Shown here piece by piece: positions 8,861 through 18,075 of a DNA stretch of 64,000 nt. The position numbers and the translations under genes are program-made. Position 1 is the stretch's first letter; the number at the start of each line of letters is the position of its first letter. Location: positions 248,001-312,000 of the forward strand of contig NZ_PKRP01000002.1 of the NCBI RefSeq assembly GCF_002855515.1, written 5' to 3'. A model generated the notes under the pieces. That model ran no database searches, was not told where the DNA came from, and worked only from the letters and a program-made list of their open reading frames with translations. This DNA is from Rhizobium sp. TH135 (GTDB taxonomy: Bacteria; Pseudomonadota; Alphaproteobacteria; Rhizobiales; Rhizobiaceae).

Positions 8861-9092
8861 TAAACATAATCTGCTACGCGCGCGCACGCGTGAAGGTTGC
8901 AGAAATTTTCAGAAAAATTCGATTTCCCGTTTTCGTTTAGGCCTTCATTAACCTTGATAGTTTTATCTAGGCCTATCGAAGCGGCGAGCTAACTCTTAAA
9001 AATCAGCCAGTTAGCAGGCATGATGCTGTGCGCCGTTACCGGAGAGACCGGAATGTCCCTTCTTAGTCAGCCATTCAAGGGGCAATACTACT
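8861..9092 (+). promoter_or_regulatory. flaB promoter and leader region
   Basis: The gap 8691-9092 holds no credible gene; short ORFs at 8743-8951 overlap the terminator and resemble nothing. After the terminator the DNA is A/T-rich, then the flagellin leader block appears: GGCATGATGC 9017-9026, CCGG at 9039 and 9048 separated by AGAGA, and TGTCCCTT (9054-9061), which can pair with AAGGGGCA (9077-9084) over the ribosome site (8 bp, one G-U). Confidence 0.6.
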
Positions 9093-10091
9093 ATGACGAG
9101 CATTCTCACCAATATCGCCGCCATGTCCGCACTCCAGACGTTGCGCTCTATCGGCAGCAACATGGAAGACACACAGGCCCGCGTTTCCTCCGGTCAGCGC
9201 GTCGGCGAAGCCTCCGACAACGCTGCCTATTGGTCGATCGCCACCACCATGAAGTCCGACAACATGGCGCTGTCTGCCGTGTCTGACGCACTCGGTCTCG
9301 GCGCATCGAAGATCGATACTGCCTATGCCGGTATGGAATCTGCCATCGACGTCGTAAAGGAAATCAAGGCCAAGCTGGTCACCGCCACTGAAGAAGGCGT
9401 CGACAAGGCTAAGGTTCAGGAAGAAATCGACCAGCTGCAGCAGCAGCTCATGTCGATCGCAGAATCGGCTTCGTTCAGCGGTGAAAACTGGATCGCTGGC
9501 GGCACCGACACGGCAACCGGCGCTGCCGATGTGACCGTCGTTTCCGGCTTCGTTCGCGACGCTGGCAACAACGTATCGGTCAAGACCACGACCTACTCGC
9601 TCGACGCTACCACTGCTGGCGAAATGACCATCCTGTTCGGTGGCGACGCGACGGGCGCAATCGACGAAGTGACCGGTATCCTGGGTACTGTCGGTTCCGA
9701 CTGGACCACCACGACCTTCACCCTGCCCGACGGTACGACCAACTCTGGTGCGACCACCGACGTAGCCGGCATGTCTGTCTACACGCTCGACATCACCGAC
9801 TTTGAAAACGACGACATGGCAGAAGCCCTGACGCTCGTTGACGCAGCGCTCGCCAACATGACCAGCGCTGGCGCAGACCTCGGCTCGATCTCCATGCGTA
9901 TCGAACTGCAGGAAGACTTCGTCAACAAGCTGTCTGACTCGCTCGACTCCGGCGTTGGCCGTCTCGTCGACGCCGACATGAACGAAGAGTCCACCCGCCT
10001 CAAGGCACTGCAGACCCAGCAGCAGCTGGCCGTCCAGTCGCTCTCGATCGCCAACTCTTCCACAGAAGTCATCCTCTCGCTCTTCCGTTAA
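9093..10091 (+). CDS. flaB: Flagellin, second tandem copy
   Basis: A 332-residue flagellin. Conserved termini are MTSILTNIAAMSALQTLRSI and NEESTRLKALQTQQQL...LSIANSSTEVILSLFR. The variable centre (about 145-235) is longer than in the first copy and rich in Thr, Gly and Asp (GSDWTTTTFTLPDGTTNSGA). It is closest to the third copy by inspection, including the region around SGFVRDAGNNVSV. It has its own leader and its own terminator, so it is probably a separate transcript. Confidence 0.95.
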   Translation: MTSILTNIAAMSALQTLRSIGSNMEDTQARVSSGQRVGEASDNAAYWSIATTMKSDNMALSAVSDALGLGASKIDTAYAGMESAIDVVKEIKAKLVTATEEGVDKAKVQEEIDQLQQQLMSIAESASFSGENWIAGGTDTATGAADVTVVSGFVRDAGNNVSVKTTTYSLDATTAGEMTILFGGDATGAIDEVTGILGTVGSDWTTTTFTLPDGTTNSGATTDVAGMSVYTLDITDFENDDMAEALTLVDAALANMTSAGADLGSISMRIELQEDFVNKLSDSLDSGVGRLVDADMNEESTRLKALQTQQQLAVQSLSIANSSTEVILSLFR

Positions 10092-10112
10092 GACTGAAGA
10101 GCTCCAATATGG

Positions 10113-10140
10113 AAGCCGCCCTCCGGGGCGGCTTTTTTTC
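10113..10140 (+). terminator. Rho-independent terminator after flaB
   Basis: An 8-bp stem (AGCCGCCC 10114-10121 with GGGCGGCT 10126-10133) with a TCCG loop runs straight into seven T residues (10133-10139), 22 nt after the stop codon. Confidence 0.9.
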
Positions 10141-10313
10141 GTATTAAGGATTTTTACAGTTTCGATTAACCATGCGTTAACCATAAGCCGGTTACATGAG
10201 GTCATGTAACGATGAGTTAACCAAGACGAAGAAATGGTTAAGGGCATTACGCCGCGTCATCGTTCCCGGAAAGACCGGGATGTCCCCAGATCTAGCCATT
10301 AAGGGACACGACC
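10141..10313 (+). promoter_or_regulatory. Promoter and leader region of the third flagellin gene
   Basis: A/T-rich DNA follows the flaB terminator. The flagellin leader block is present: a diverged box GGCATTACGCC (10243-10253), CCGG at 10266 and 10275 separated by AAAGA, TGTCCC (10281-10286) and its complement GGGACA (10303-10308), which includes the ribosome site. No promoter hexamers could be assigned with confidence. Confidence 0.6.
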
Positions 10314-11312
10314 GTGACCAGCATTTTGACAAACAACGCAGCGATGGCTGCACTTCAGACACTCCGCTCGATCGACTCGAAGATGCAGGACACCCAGGCG
10401 CGTGTATCCTCCGGTCTGCGTGTCGGCGACGCCTCTGACAACGCCGCCTATTGGTCGATCGCAACCACCATGCGCTCCGACAACATGGCGCTCTCCGCCG
10501 TCCAGGACGCTCTCGGCCTCGGCGCCGCGAAAATTGACACCGCCTACGCCGCGATGGAAAGCTCCATCGAGGTGATGAAGGAAATCAAGGCCAAGGTTGT
10601 TGCCGCCACCGAAGAAGGCGTCGACAAGACCAAGATCCAGGAAGAAATCGACCAGCTGCAGGAGCAGCTTCGCTCGATCTCCGAATCCGCAAGCTTCAGC
10701 GGCCAGAACTGGGTTGCTACCGGCACCGACACAGTGACTGCCCCCGTGGATGTGACGGTCGTTTCCGGCTTCATCCGCGACTCCAGCGGCAATGTTTCGG
10801 TTTCGACGACGCTCTATTCCCTCGATGCGACGACGCCGGATGGCATGACCGTCCTGTTCGGTGGTGATGCGGCCGGTCTGATCGACTACAACTCCGGTAT
10901 CATCGGCAGCATTTCGGACACCTTCGACGCCTTCGTCGACTGGGACAATGACGGAACGGCCGGTGTCGCAGCTGCCGAAATCGCAGGCGTTTCCATCGAC
11001 CAGCTCGACATCACCGGCCTGACGACCGCCGGCATGCAGGAAGCCCTGTCACTCGTCGAATACGGCCTTCAGCAGATGACCAGCGCGGCTGCTGCTCTCG
11101 GCTCGATCTCCATGCGAATTGGCATGCAGGAAGACTTCGTCGCGGCTCTCACCGACTCGATCGACAGTGGTGTCGGTCGCCTCGTGGATGCCGACATGAA
11201 CGAAGAATCGACCCGCCTGAAGGCACTGCAGACCCAGCAGCAGCTGGCCATCCAGTCGCTCTCGATCGCCAACACCTCTTCCGAAAGCATCCTGACACTC
11301 TTCCGTCAGTAA
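10314..11312 (+). CDS. Flagellin, third tandem copy (GTG start)
   Basis: A 332-residue flagellin. The start is GTG at 10314, supported by AAGGGA upstream and by alignment of TSILTNNAAMAALQTLRSI with the other copies. Both termini are conserved; the centre (about 150-235) contains DWDNDGTAGVAAAEIAGVSI. The C-terminus ends IANTSSESILTLFRQ, one residue longer than copies 1 and 2. Naming of third and fourth copies (flaC/flaD) differs between species, so no symbol is given. Confidence 0.94.
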   Translation: MTSILTNNAAMAALQTLRSIDSKMQDTQARVSSGLRVGDASDNAAYWSIATTMRSDNMALSAVQDALGLGAAKIDTAYAAMESSIEVMKEIKAKVVAATEEGVDKTKIQEEIDQLQEQLRSISESASFSGQNWVATGTDTVTAPVDVTVVSGFIRDSSGNVSVSTTLYSLDATTPDGMTVLFGGDAAGLIDYNSGIIGSISDTFDAFVDWDNDGTAGVAAAEIAGVSIDQLDITGLTTAGMQEALSLVEYGLQQMTSAAAALGSISMRIGMQEDFVAALTDSIDSGVGRLVDADMNEESTRLKALQTQQQLAIQSLSIANTSSESILTLFRQ

Positions 11313-11371
11313 GCGGCGCTCTGGCTAGGGGCGACTTCGTCCCGCCCTGACTGTGTCGGATGTTATCGGTT

Positions 11372-11408
11372 TGAATCCGCGCCTCGCAAGAGGCGCGGAT
11401 TTTCGTTT
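11372..11408 (+). terminator. Rho-independent terminator after the third flagellin gene
   Basis: A 12-bp perfect stem (AATCCGCGCCTC 11374-11385 with GAGGCGCGGATT 11390-11401) and a GCAA tetraloop are followed by TTCGTTT, about 60 nt after the stop. Confidence 0.85.
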
Positions 11409-11616
11409 GAGCCTTGCGCGAAACTTTTGGCATTTTCGTTTGGACTACAAAAGACAATCCGATGCCTTGCCATGCCCTTGGTCTCTTTGTTAACTGCCGC
11501 TGTTAACGATTTGTTAACAGTGACGGGGACCGCGCGCTTAAGTGGTCTGCATGATGCCCTCCCGTCTTGCCGGCCAGCGCCGGATGCGCAGTCCTGAACG
11601 CTTAGGGGCACCAAGC
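11409..11616 (+). promoter_or_regulatory. Promoter and leader region of the fourth flagellin gene
   Basis: This DNA contains three GTTAAC-type sites around 11490-11518, then a diverged flagellin leader block: TGCATGATGCC (11548-11558), CCGG at 11570 and 11580, and GTCCT (11591-11595), which can pair weakly with AGGGGC (11604-11609) over the ribosome site. The block is the least conserved of the four. Confidence 0.5.
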
Positions 11617-12576
11617 ATGACCAGTATTATGACCAATGCGGCCGCCATGGCGGCGCTGCAGACGCTTCGTTCGATCGACAACAACCTCGAGACGACCCAG
11701 CGGCGTGTTTCCTCGGGCTACCGGGTAGAAACCGCAGCCGACAATGCCGGCTATTGGTCCATTGCCACCACGATGCGCTCCGACAATGCGGCGCTCTCGA
11801 CCGTTTCCGACGCGCTCGGCCTCGGTGCGGCGACCGTTGATACCGCTTACACGGCGCTCGACAACGTCGTCGACGTTATGTCGAGCATCAAAGCGAAGCT
11901 CGTGGCCGCCAGCGAGCCGGGCGTCGACAAGAACAAAATCAACGAAGAAATGACGCAGCTGAAGAATCAGCTGATCTCCGCAGCGCAGTCCGCATCCTTC
12001 TCCGGTGAGAACTGGCTCTACAATACCAATGCAGCGGAGCTCGGCACGAAGCAGGTTGTCTCGTCCTTCGTTCGCGGTGCCGATGGCAGCGTTCAGGTCA
12101 CGACACTCGACTTCGATACCGAAGAATCGGTCCTGATCGACATCCAGGATGCCTCGCGAGGCTTTCTGACGAAGTCGATCGATGCCGATGTGCTGCGCAA
12201 CACCGGTACGGGTGCCCGCGAATACTATCTCCTCGACATGGGCGCACCGACCAGCGGCGATGAAATCGCGATCGACACCAACACGACCAAGGAACAGCTA
12301 GACGACATGATCGCCGTCGTCGACGACGTCATCCAGCAGCTGACGGATGCCGCCGCCACGCTCGGCGCGATCACCTCGCGCATCGAGATGCAGGACAATT
12401 TCGTCTCCAACCTGATGGACGTGATCGACAAGGGTATCGGACGTCTGGTCGATGCCGACATGAACGAGGAATCGACACGCCTGAAGGCCCTGCAGACCCA
12501 GCAGCAGCTCGGCATCCAGGCCCTCTCGATCGCCAACAGCAGCGCCGAAAAGCTTCTCACCCTCTTCCAGCGCTAA
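11617..12576 (+). CDS. Flagellin, fourth tandem copy
   Basis: A 319-residue flagellin when started at ATG 11617. The frame is open upstream to 11542, but the family N-terminus MTSIMTNAAAMAALQTLRSI begins at 11617, behind the ribosome site AGGGGC. The D0/D1 helices are conserved (NEESTRLKALQTQQQLGIQA) and the protein ends SSAEKLLTLFQR. It is the most divergent copy: the N-terminal motif reads NLETTQRRVSSGYRVETAAD and the centre (about 150-215) lacks the Gly/Thr-rich segment of copies 2 and 3. Confidence 0.93.
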   Translation: MTSIMTNAAAMAALQTLRSIDNNLETTQRRVSSGYRVETAADNAGYWSIATTMRSDNAALSTVSDALGLGAATVDTAYTALDNVVDVMSSIKAKLVAASEPGVDKNKINEEMTQLKNQLISAAQSASFSGENWLYNTNAAELGTKQVVSSFVRGADGSVQVTTLDFDTEESVLIDIQDASRGFLTKSIDADVLRNTGTGAREYYLLDMGAPTSGDEIAIDTNTTKEQLDDMIAVVDDVIQQLTDAAATLGAITSRIEMQDNFVSNLMDVIDKGIGRLVDADMNEESTRLKALQTQQQLGIQALSIANSSAEKLLTLFQR

Positions 12577-12584
12577 CAGTTGAG

Positions 12585-12609
12585 ACGCCGGATGCGCAAG
12601 CGTCCGGCG
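12585..12609 (+). terminator. Hairpin after the fourth flagellin gene
   Basis: A 10-bp stem (CGCCGGATGC 12586-12595 with GCGTCCGGCG 12600-12609, one G-U pair) around a GCAA loop starts 10 nt after the stop codon. No T-run follows, so it may stabilise the 3' end or need Rho. The remaining gap to 12839 shows no gene. Confidence 0.5.
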
Positions 12610-12839
12610 CACTCGTGTCGATTTGAAGCAGGTGGCCGCAAACGTCATTCATCTTCGCGCAAGTTTGAACCCCTAGTTTTAGGAAAGCACGTGGCACAAG
12701 AGCGCCAATCCGTGCCGAACGAGCTTCGAATAACTTCGGAAGATGAGAGAACGCGTACGGATATGCTGAAGTTTGATCTTCTTCTCGCGGAAGGCCGCGT
12801 TTCCTGGCCTCGCCATGTCGCCGATGGAGGCGATTGCCG

Positions 12840-13493
12840 ATGAGCATGCCACTGGCCCGTTATCTCAAGGATTTTTCCAGCGACGTTGCGCCGCCGGCAC
12901 CGCCGACGTCGGCGCCGACTTTCGATCTGCCGAGCGTCGATGCGTTCGACATGGACTTTCCGGCACTGCCCGAACCTGACCCGATTGATGTCGAAGCTCT
13001 CAGACGCGAAGCCTATGCCGAAGGGCATGAGGCTGGCGAAAAGGCTGCCGCCGAGCGTTTCGAGGTCGACCGACAGGCGATGGAGATTGCCCACGCCCAG
13101 GCGCTCGCCGAACGCGACCAACGGCTGCGCGACGAGTTCGCAACCATCGTCGGCACGAAGCTTCCCGAGTTGATCCAGAAGCTTTCTCTTGCCGTTAGCG
13201 AACAGGCGGCTGTTGCCCTGGCGCCGGTGATCGGCGAGGCGCTTGCGGAAAAGGCGGTCAAGGATCTCGCCGTCGTGCTCCAGGCAGCCATCTCCTCTGG
13301 CGACGCGGGTACGATCGAAGTGAAGGGTCCGCGCCTGCTGTTCCAGAAATTGCAGTCCGAAATGCCAGAGCACATGAGCTTCCTTCGCCACACGGAGGAT
13401 GACGATCTCGACCTGACGGCCGAGTTCGGTGACGCGGCGCTTGTGACCCGCATCTCCGCCTTTACGGCGAGCCTGAAGAAAGTGCTGGCATGA
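12840..13493 (+). CDS. FliH-like flagellar assembly protein
   Basis: A 217-residue protein. I place the start at ATG 12840, 9 nt after GGAGG; a TTG at 12834 and an ATG at 12846 are alternatives. The N-terminus is Pro/Asp-rich. Residues about 45-100 form a charged helix with the glycine-spaced [18 protein letters not shown] pattern seen in FliH/YscL N-terminal stalks. The C-terminal part ([20 protein letters not shown] onward) resembles the FliH C-terminal domain that binds FliI. I infer a FliH-type regulator of the FliI ATPase; no other fliH is in the window. The stop overlaps motB by 4 nt. Confidence 0.65.
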   Translation: MSMPLARYLKDFSSDVAPPAPPTSAPTFDLPSVDAFDMDFPALPEPDPIDVEALRREAYAEGHEAGEKAAAERFEVDRQAMEIAHAQALAERDQRLRDEFATIVGTKLPELIQKLSLAVSEQAAVALAPVIGEALAEKAVKDLAVVLQAAISSGDAGTIEVKGPRLLFQKLQSEMPEHMSFLRHTEDDDLDLTAEFGDAALVTRISAFTASLKKVLA

Positions 13494-14836
13494 GCGACGA
13501 AAATCACCACCACGGCAAAAACGAGATCATCATCGTCAAGCGCCATAAGGGTGACCACGATGGTGCCCATGGTGGCGCCTGGAAGATCGCCTATGCCGAC
13601 TTCATGACCGCGATGATGGCCTTCTTCCTCGTCATGTGGCTGGTCAACGCCGCGAACGAGGAAACCAAGGCCTCGGTCGCCAGCTACTTCAATCCGATCA
13701 AGCTCTCTGACGAAAAGCCCACAGAAAAGGGCCTGGAGAAACCGGTCGAGACCAGCGAAGGCGAAGAGAAGAAGGAACGGTCCCAGGTCGACGAGGACGA
13801 GGACAAGGTCGGTTCGGCCGCCGCAACTGGCGACGATCAGACGGCGTCGTCCGGCGACGAGGCCAACTATTCCGAGGCCGATTTCTTCGAAAATCCCTAT
13901 TCCGTTTTGGCCGAAATCGCGCAGGAAGTTGGCCAGCAGGCCAATGTCAGCGCCAAGGGCGAGGGCGGTGCAGCCGATTCCGGCCCGTCGACCGGTGCGC
14001 AGGGCGGTGAAGCCTATCGCGATCCCTTCGATCCCGACTTCTGGACCCAGCAGGTGCAGACGGCCAACGGCCCGCCGGGTGAGCCGACCGATGCGCCGAC
14101 ACCGGCGGAGCAGGCCCAGACCGCAGCACAGCCGGCGACCGAACCGGTTGATCCGTCAACCGAGCCTGAGCAGCAGATCGCCCTTGTCGTTCCCGGACAG
14201 AAGCCTGTGGATCCGGCAACCCCCTCCGAGGCATTGACTGGCGACAAGCCGGCGGAAGCCGACATGCCGAAAAGCGACGTCGGCGAAACCGACCAGTCCG
14301 AGACCAAGACCGAAGACAAGGTTGAGACCGCCAAGGTAGATGCCACGGCAGAGGCGCAGCTCGAGGTCCAGCTCGCCGCAGCCGACAAGTTGAAGGCAGA
14401 GATTGAGGAAACGCTCGGCGGCGCCGCCGGCAAGCTCGCCGAAGGGCTCCTGGTCACACCGTCGGAAGGCGGCTTGCTCGTCACCATCAGCGATCAGAGC
14501 GACGCTGCCATGTTCAATGTCGGCTCGGCCGTCCCGCGCCGCGAACTGGTGCTGGCGATGGAACGACTGGGCAAGCTTTTGCAGGACAAGCCCGGCCGTA
14601 TCGTCATCCGCGGTCATACCGACGCCCGCCAGTTCAAGGGTACGGAAAACGACAACTGGCGCCTCTCCATGGCCCGCGCCCACAGCGCATACTACATGCT
14701 GGTGCGTGGCGGCCTGAGCGAGGACCGCGTCGAACAGGTTTCCGGCTTTGCGGATCGCCGCCCACAGGTTGCCGATGATCCGCTCGCGGATGCCAACCGC
14801 CGCATCGAAATCCTGATCGAAGCGGACGAGGGCTGA
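13490..14836 (+). CDS. motB: Flagellar stator protein MotB
   Basis: A 448-residue stator subunit, longer than E. coli MotB (308) because of a large acidic Pro/Ala/Glu-rich periplasmic linker (about residues 85-300). The single membrane segment [21 protein letters not shown] (about 35-55) carries the proton-channel Asp37. The C-terminal OmpA-like peptidoglycan-binding domain (about 330-445) includes [12 protein letters not shown] and [14 protein letters not shown]. motC and fliK follow with 2-nt gaps. The partner motA is outside the window. Confidence 0.96.
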   Translation: MSDENHHHGKNEIIIVKRHKGDHDGAHGGAWKIAYADFMTAMMAFFLVMWLVNAANEETKASVASYFNPIKLSDEKPTEKGLEKPVETSEGEEKKERSQVDEDEDKVGSAAATGDDQTASSGDEANYSEADFFENPYSVLAEIAQEVGQQANVSAKGEGGAADSGPSTGAQGGEAYRDPFDPDFWTQQVQTANGPPGEPTDAPTPAEQAQTAAQPATEPVDPSTEPEQQIALVVPGQKPVDPATPSEALTGDKPAEADMPKSDVGETDQSETKTEDKVETAKVDATAEAQLEVQLAAADKLKAEIEETLGGAAGKLAEGLLVTPSEGGLLVTISDQSDAAMFNVGSAVPRRELVLAMERLGKLLQDKPGRIVIRGHTDARQFKGTENDNWRLSMARAHSAYYMLVRGGLSEDRVEQVSGFADRRPQVADDPLADANRRIEILIEADEG

Positions 14837-14838
14837 GC

Positions 14839-16167
14839 ATGGCCATTCGGCGACTGTCCCTCTGCGTTCTGCTCTCCGGTCTGGCGGCTTTTGCTGCCGG
14901 ATCGCCGAGCCATGCGCAGTCGGTGGACGAGACGCTCGAACCCTACCGGATGCTGCGTTCGCTGCAATTCGTCCAGGATACCGTCATCAGGGGTGACCAT
15001 TCCGCAGCAGACATGCAGCGTTTCATGCTGGGCACGATCGACGAGCGGCTGCGCACGGCCGATCCGAAGATCTTCCAGGATCCGCGCAACGTCGATGCGG
15101 CCCTGATCTATGCGATGAGCGGCGGGAATCCCGCGACGCTGGAATTGCTTGTTGCCCGTGACATCGAAGGCAATTTCGACAACCGCGTCAGCGATGCCTT
15201 ACGCAAATATCTGACCGGCAAGGGCACCTTGATCGCCAAGACACTGGGCGACATGGCCGTCGAATACAAGAACGCCAAGATCGGGCCGTATCTCGCGCTC
15301 GTTGCCGGCAATGTCACCCTTGCCAAGGATCCGGCTGCCGCCTTGAAGTTCTACGACTGGGCGCGCCTCACGGCTCCCGGCACCATTGTCGAAGAGGCAG
15401 CCCTTCGCCGTTCGCTCGCCGTCGCCGTCGACGCCAAGATCGTCGACAAGGCGTCGCTCTATGCGAATGGCTACGCACGCCGCTTCCTCTATTCGCCCTA
15501 TGCCAGCCAATTTGCCGATCTTTTCGTCCGGTTCGTCGTCGAGCACTACGATGTGCTGAAGCCCGCCGACATCGACGCGACGCTGGGCTATATGGATATC
15601 GACCGGCGCCGTGAGGTCTACCTCCGCGTTGCGCGCGAAGCGGCGATCGCAGGTCGCAAGGAACTCGCCACCATGGCCGCCGACCAGGCAAAGCTCCTGT
15701 CCGGCAGCGAAGAGGGCGCAGACGCCCTTGCCAAACTCTACGGCAGCCTCGTCGGCGTCCCGACCGAGAATGTCGACGATGCCATGGCTGTCCTGATGAA
15801 TATCCCGGAAGACGCGCTTTCGCCTCGCGACCGCGCGCTGCGCCAGGCCGCCGAAACCGTGGCCAAGGAGGTTCTGCGCAAGCCGGAACCAGCCGCCGCC
15901 CCGCAGGCGCCCCCGCCGGTAGACGCTCCGCAGGCAGGCGAAGCGGTTGAGGCTGCTGCGACCGACCAGGAGCTGCAGGATCCCTTTGCCCAGCCGCAGG
16001 CGGCAGACGCAGCCCCCGGTGAGGCTGAAGTACAGCCCGCGGCGGCAGAGTCCGGTACGCCACCGGCCGAGCAGGCCGAGATCGATCCCGAACTGCGAAC
16101 CTTCGTCGATGCGGGACGGTCCAAACTCGATGCCATAGACGATCTTCTCCAGAAAGAAGGCCCCTGA
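14839..16167 (+). CDS. motC: Periplasmic motility protein MotC
   Basis: A 442-residue protein with a Sec signal peptide (about residues 1-27, LLSGLAAFAAGSPSHAQS). The mature N-terminal region is helical (MLRSLQFVQDTVIRGDHSAA). The C-terminus (about 340-425) is a low-complexity Ala/Pro/Glu linker. MotC is specific to rhizobial motors, where it acts in the periplasm with MotB and needs MotE. It sits 2 nt after motB and 2 nt before fliK. Confidence 0.9.
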   Translation: MAIRRLSLCVLLSGLAAFAAGSPSHAQSVDETLEPYRMLRSLQFVQDTVIRGDHSAADMQRFMLGTIDERLRTADPKIFQDPRNVDAALIYAMSGGNPATLELLVARDIEGNFDNRVSDALRKYLTGKGTLIAKTLGDMAVEYKNAKIGPYLALVAGNVTLAKDPAAALKFYDWARLTAPGTIVEEAALRRSLAVAVDAKIVDKASLYANGYARRFLYSPYASQFADLFVRFVVEHYDVLKPADIDATLGYMDIDRRREVYLRVAREAAIAGRKELATMAADQAKLLSGSEEGADALAKLYGSLVGVPTENVDDAMAVLMNIPEDALSPRDRALRQAAETVAKEVLRKPEPAAAPQAPPPVDAPQAGEAVEAAATDQELQDPFAQPQAADAAPGEAEVQPAAAESGTPPAEQAEIDPELRTFVDAGRSKLDAIDDLLQKEGP

Positions 16168-16169
16168 TC

Positions 16170-17570
16170 ATGATGGATGCACTCTCAGCTCCCAGATTGC
16201 CTGTTTCGGATGGCGCCGCGTCGCAATCCGCCTCCGGTCGTAGTGACAGGGCGGAAGACGGCGGCAGCTTCTCGAAGGTACTTTCGAGCTCGGGAGAGCA
16301 GGAGCGTGGCACGTCGCAGGGCGGAAATTCTGACGAAGATGCGGCAAGCGTAGACGCCGACGGTGATCTTCCGGCGGCCAAGACCTCCACGCGCGGCGCC
16401 GACCCATCCCTGTTTGGCATCGACGATGCCTTGCTTGCAGAGCTCGAAGCTCTGCCGGACGACGTGTCCATGGGCGACCTCGTGCGCCTTCTGGCAAACG
16501 CCAAGGCGCAGGGCAAGGGAAGCGCCAAAGAGGGCAAGGAGCCCGAGGTCGAGATCGAAGGTCTCGATCCCGCACTCAAGGCTGAGCTCGCCAAGGCCAT
16601 GGCCGCCGTTCGCGACCGCAAGGGCGAGGAAGGCACCGAGGAGGTTTCGGCCGAACAGGCATCCGGCGAGACTGCAGGCGCCGAGGCGAAGGCCACTGAC
16701 CTCGCAGATGTGCTGCAGCTTTTGGCCGGCGGTGAAGCCAAGATCGCAGAGAAGAACGAGGAACCCGTCAAGGGCGAGAAGAGCGCTAAGGCAGATCAAA
16801 AGGCCGTTGAAGGCCTTGCCGTGGCCGCCGTCTCAGAGGGGGAGACAGATGCCTCCACCGCGGATGACAGTGGCTCGGAAGGCAATCGCGACTTCCGCTT
16901 CGTTAGGGCTGATGGCAAGGGAGAGCCCGTACTTCTGCGCAGCGAAGGATCTGAACAGACCGAGCAGAAGGCAGTCGAGACGGTTACCGTGGTCGACAGC
17001 CGACGCTATATCGCGCCGGTCTCGACGACCAACGGTGCTTCGATCACAGCGGCCATGCTGGGCGACAGTGAGTGGGTCGGCGCCATGTCACCGGGTTCTG
17101 AACTGGCCAACGCTGCGACCCAGTCCAGCCAGGGCAAGGTCGTGCATACCTTGAAGATCCAGATGACACCGATCGACCTTGGAAGTGTCACCGCGACCTT
17201 GCGGCTATCGGGTGAGGAGCTGAGCGTCCAGTTGACCGTTGACAATCCGGCAGCGCTGCGCCAGCTCTCCAACGATCAGAGCGACATCCTGAAGGCCCTG
17301 CGCGCGCAGGGTCTGGTGGTCGATCAGGTGCAGGTGAACATGCAGGTCGCGACTGTCGATCGCAGCGCCGATACCGGTCAGAACAGTGCGCAAAACCAGC
17401 AAGCTGGCCAGCAGACATTCCAGTCCGGAAACCAGGGTGGCAGCGAACGGCAGCAGCAGGGTGAGACTGCAGGAAACGGGGTACGGACGGCAGATGAGCG
17501 CCTGGTTCAAACGACGGATACTCCGGCTACCGACGCTCGCAGCACTCGCCCTGATCAGCTTTACGTCTGA
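16170..17570 (+). CDS. fliK: Hook-length control protein FliK (formerly MotD)
   Basis: A 466-residue protein. The first 300 residues are low-complexity, rich in Glu, Ala, Ser and Lys, as in FliK molecular rulers. The C-terminal domain (about 320-400) contains LKIQMTPIDLGSVTATLRLS and VQLTVDNPAALRQLSNDQSD, the conserved FliK Flg_hook core, followed by a Gln-rich tail. In S. meliloti the gene first named motD after motC was later recognised as fliK. The last 77 nt overlap the next gene in another frame. Confidence 0.9.
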   Translation: MMDALSAPRLPVSDGAASQSASGRSDRAEDGGSFSKVLSSSGEQERGTSQGGNSDEDAASVDADGDLPAAKTSTRGADPSLFGIDDALLAELEALPDDVSMGDLVRLLANAKAQGKGSAKEGKEPEVEIEGLDPALKAELAKAMAAVRDRKGEEGTEEVSAEQASGETAGAEAKATDLADVLQLLAGGEAKIAEKNEEPVKGEKSAKADQKAVEGLAVAAVSEGETDASTADDSGSEGNRDFRFVRADGKGEPVLLRSEGSEQTEQKAVETVTVVDSRRYIAPVSTTNGASITAAMLGDSEWVGAMSPGSELANAATQSSQGKVVHTLKIQMTPIDLGSVTATLRLSGEELSVQLTVDNPAALRQLSNDQSDILKALRAQGLVVDQVQVNMQVATVDRSADTGQNSAQNQQAGQQTFQSGNQGGSERQQQGETAGNGVRTADERLVQTTDTPATDARSTRPDQLYV

Positions 17571-18075
17571 GGCAGCGGCAAGCCTTGGGGCCTGTGAGGG
17601 CGCCATCAGTGCGGCCGCCGCCAAGTTCGGCATACCCGAAGGCATCCTCTATTCGGTGGGTCTCACCGAGACGGGGCGCAAGGGCAGCCTTCAGCCCTTC
17701 GCCATGAATGTCGAAGGCAAAGCCTATTACTTCGATGAGTTGGAGGAAGCGCTCGAGGCGTTCCAGCGGGCGAGGGAAGGCGGCGCGGTCCTCATCGACG
17801 TCGGCTGCATGCAGATCAATCAGCACTTCCACGGAGAGCATTTCAGCTCCGTAGAAGCGATGTTTGACCCTCGGCGAAACGTGGAATATGCAGCGCGCTT
17901 TCTCAGCAATCTGCATAGCCGTCACGAAACGTGGACCATGGCTGTTGCAAGGTACCACGCGGGGCCGAACAACGACCCGGCCCAGAAGCGCTACGTGTGT
18001 CGCGTGATCGCAAATTTGGTGGCGACGGGCTATGGAAGCTGGACGCCCAATGCGCGACAATTTTGCGGTGAATAA
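17494..18075 (+). CDS. Lytic transglycosylase of the flagellar locus
   Basis: A 193-residue protein when started at ATG 17494, which gives a clean signal peptide (MSAWFKRRILRLPTLAALAL, cleavage likely after SEAAA). The frame is open further upstream inside fliK, but that part has no signal. The SLT-type fold is indicated by the catalytic Glu59 in YSVGLTETGRKG, the motif DVGCMQINQHFH and AVARYHAGPN. Position suggests it opens the peptidoglycan for the rod, the job done by the C-terminal domain of FlgJ in enterics; the FlgJ-like protein here (27922-28482) lacks that domain. It overlaps fliK by 77 nt. Confidence 0.88.
   Translation: MSAWFKRRILRLPTLAALALISFTSEAAASLGACEGAISAAAAKFGIPEGILYSVGLTETGRKGSLQPFAMNVEGKAYYFDELEEALEAFQRAREGGAVLIDVGCMQINQHFHGEHFSSVEAMFDPRRNVEYAARFLSNLHSRHETWTMAVARYHAGPNNDPAQKRYVCRVIANLVATGYGSWTPNARQFCGE

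Noticed and set aside
8743..8951. Two overlapping short ORFs of 65-67 codons between flaA and flaB.
   Set aside because: They run through the flaA terminator hairpin and have no credible ribosome site or domain.
9020..9286. An 88-codon ORF spanning the flaB leader and start.
   Set aside because: It overlaps flaB in another frame and is not kept in the other flagellin leaders, so it is not a conserved leader peptide.
12670..12700. CACGTGGCACAAGAGCGCC before the FliH-like gene as a sigma54 promoter.
   Set aside because: The TTGC element at -12 is missing.
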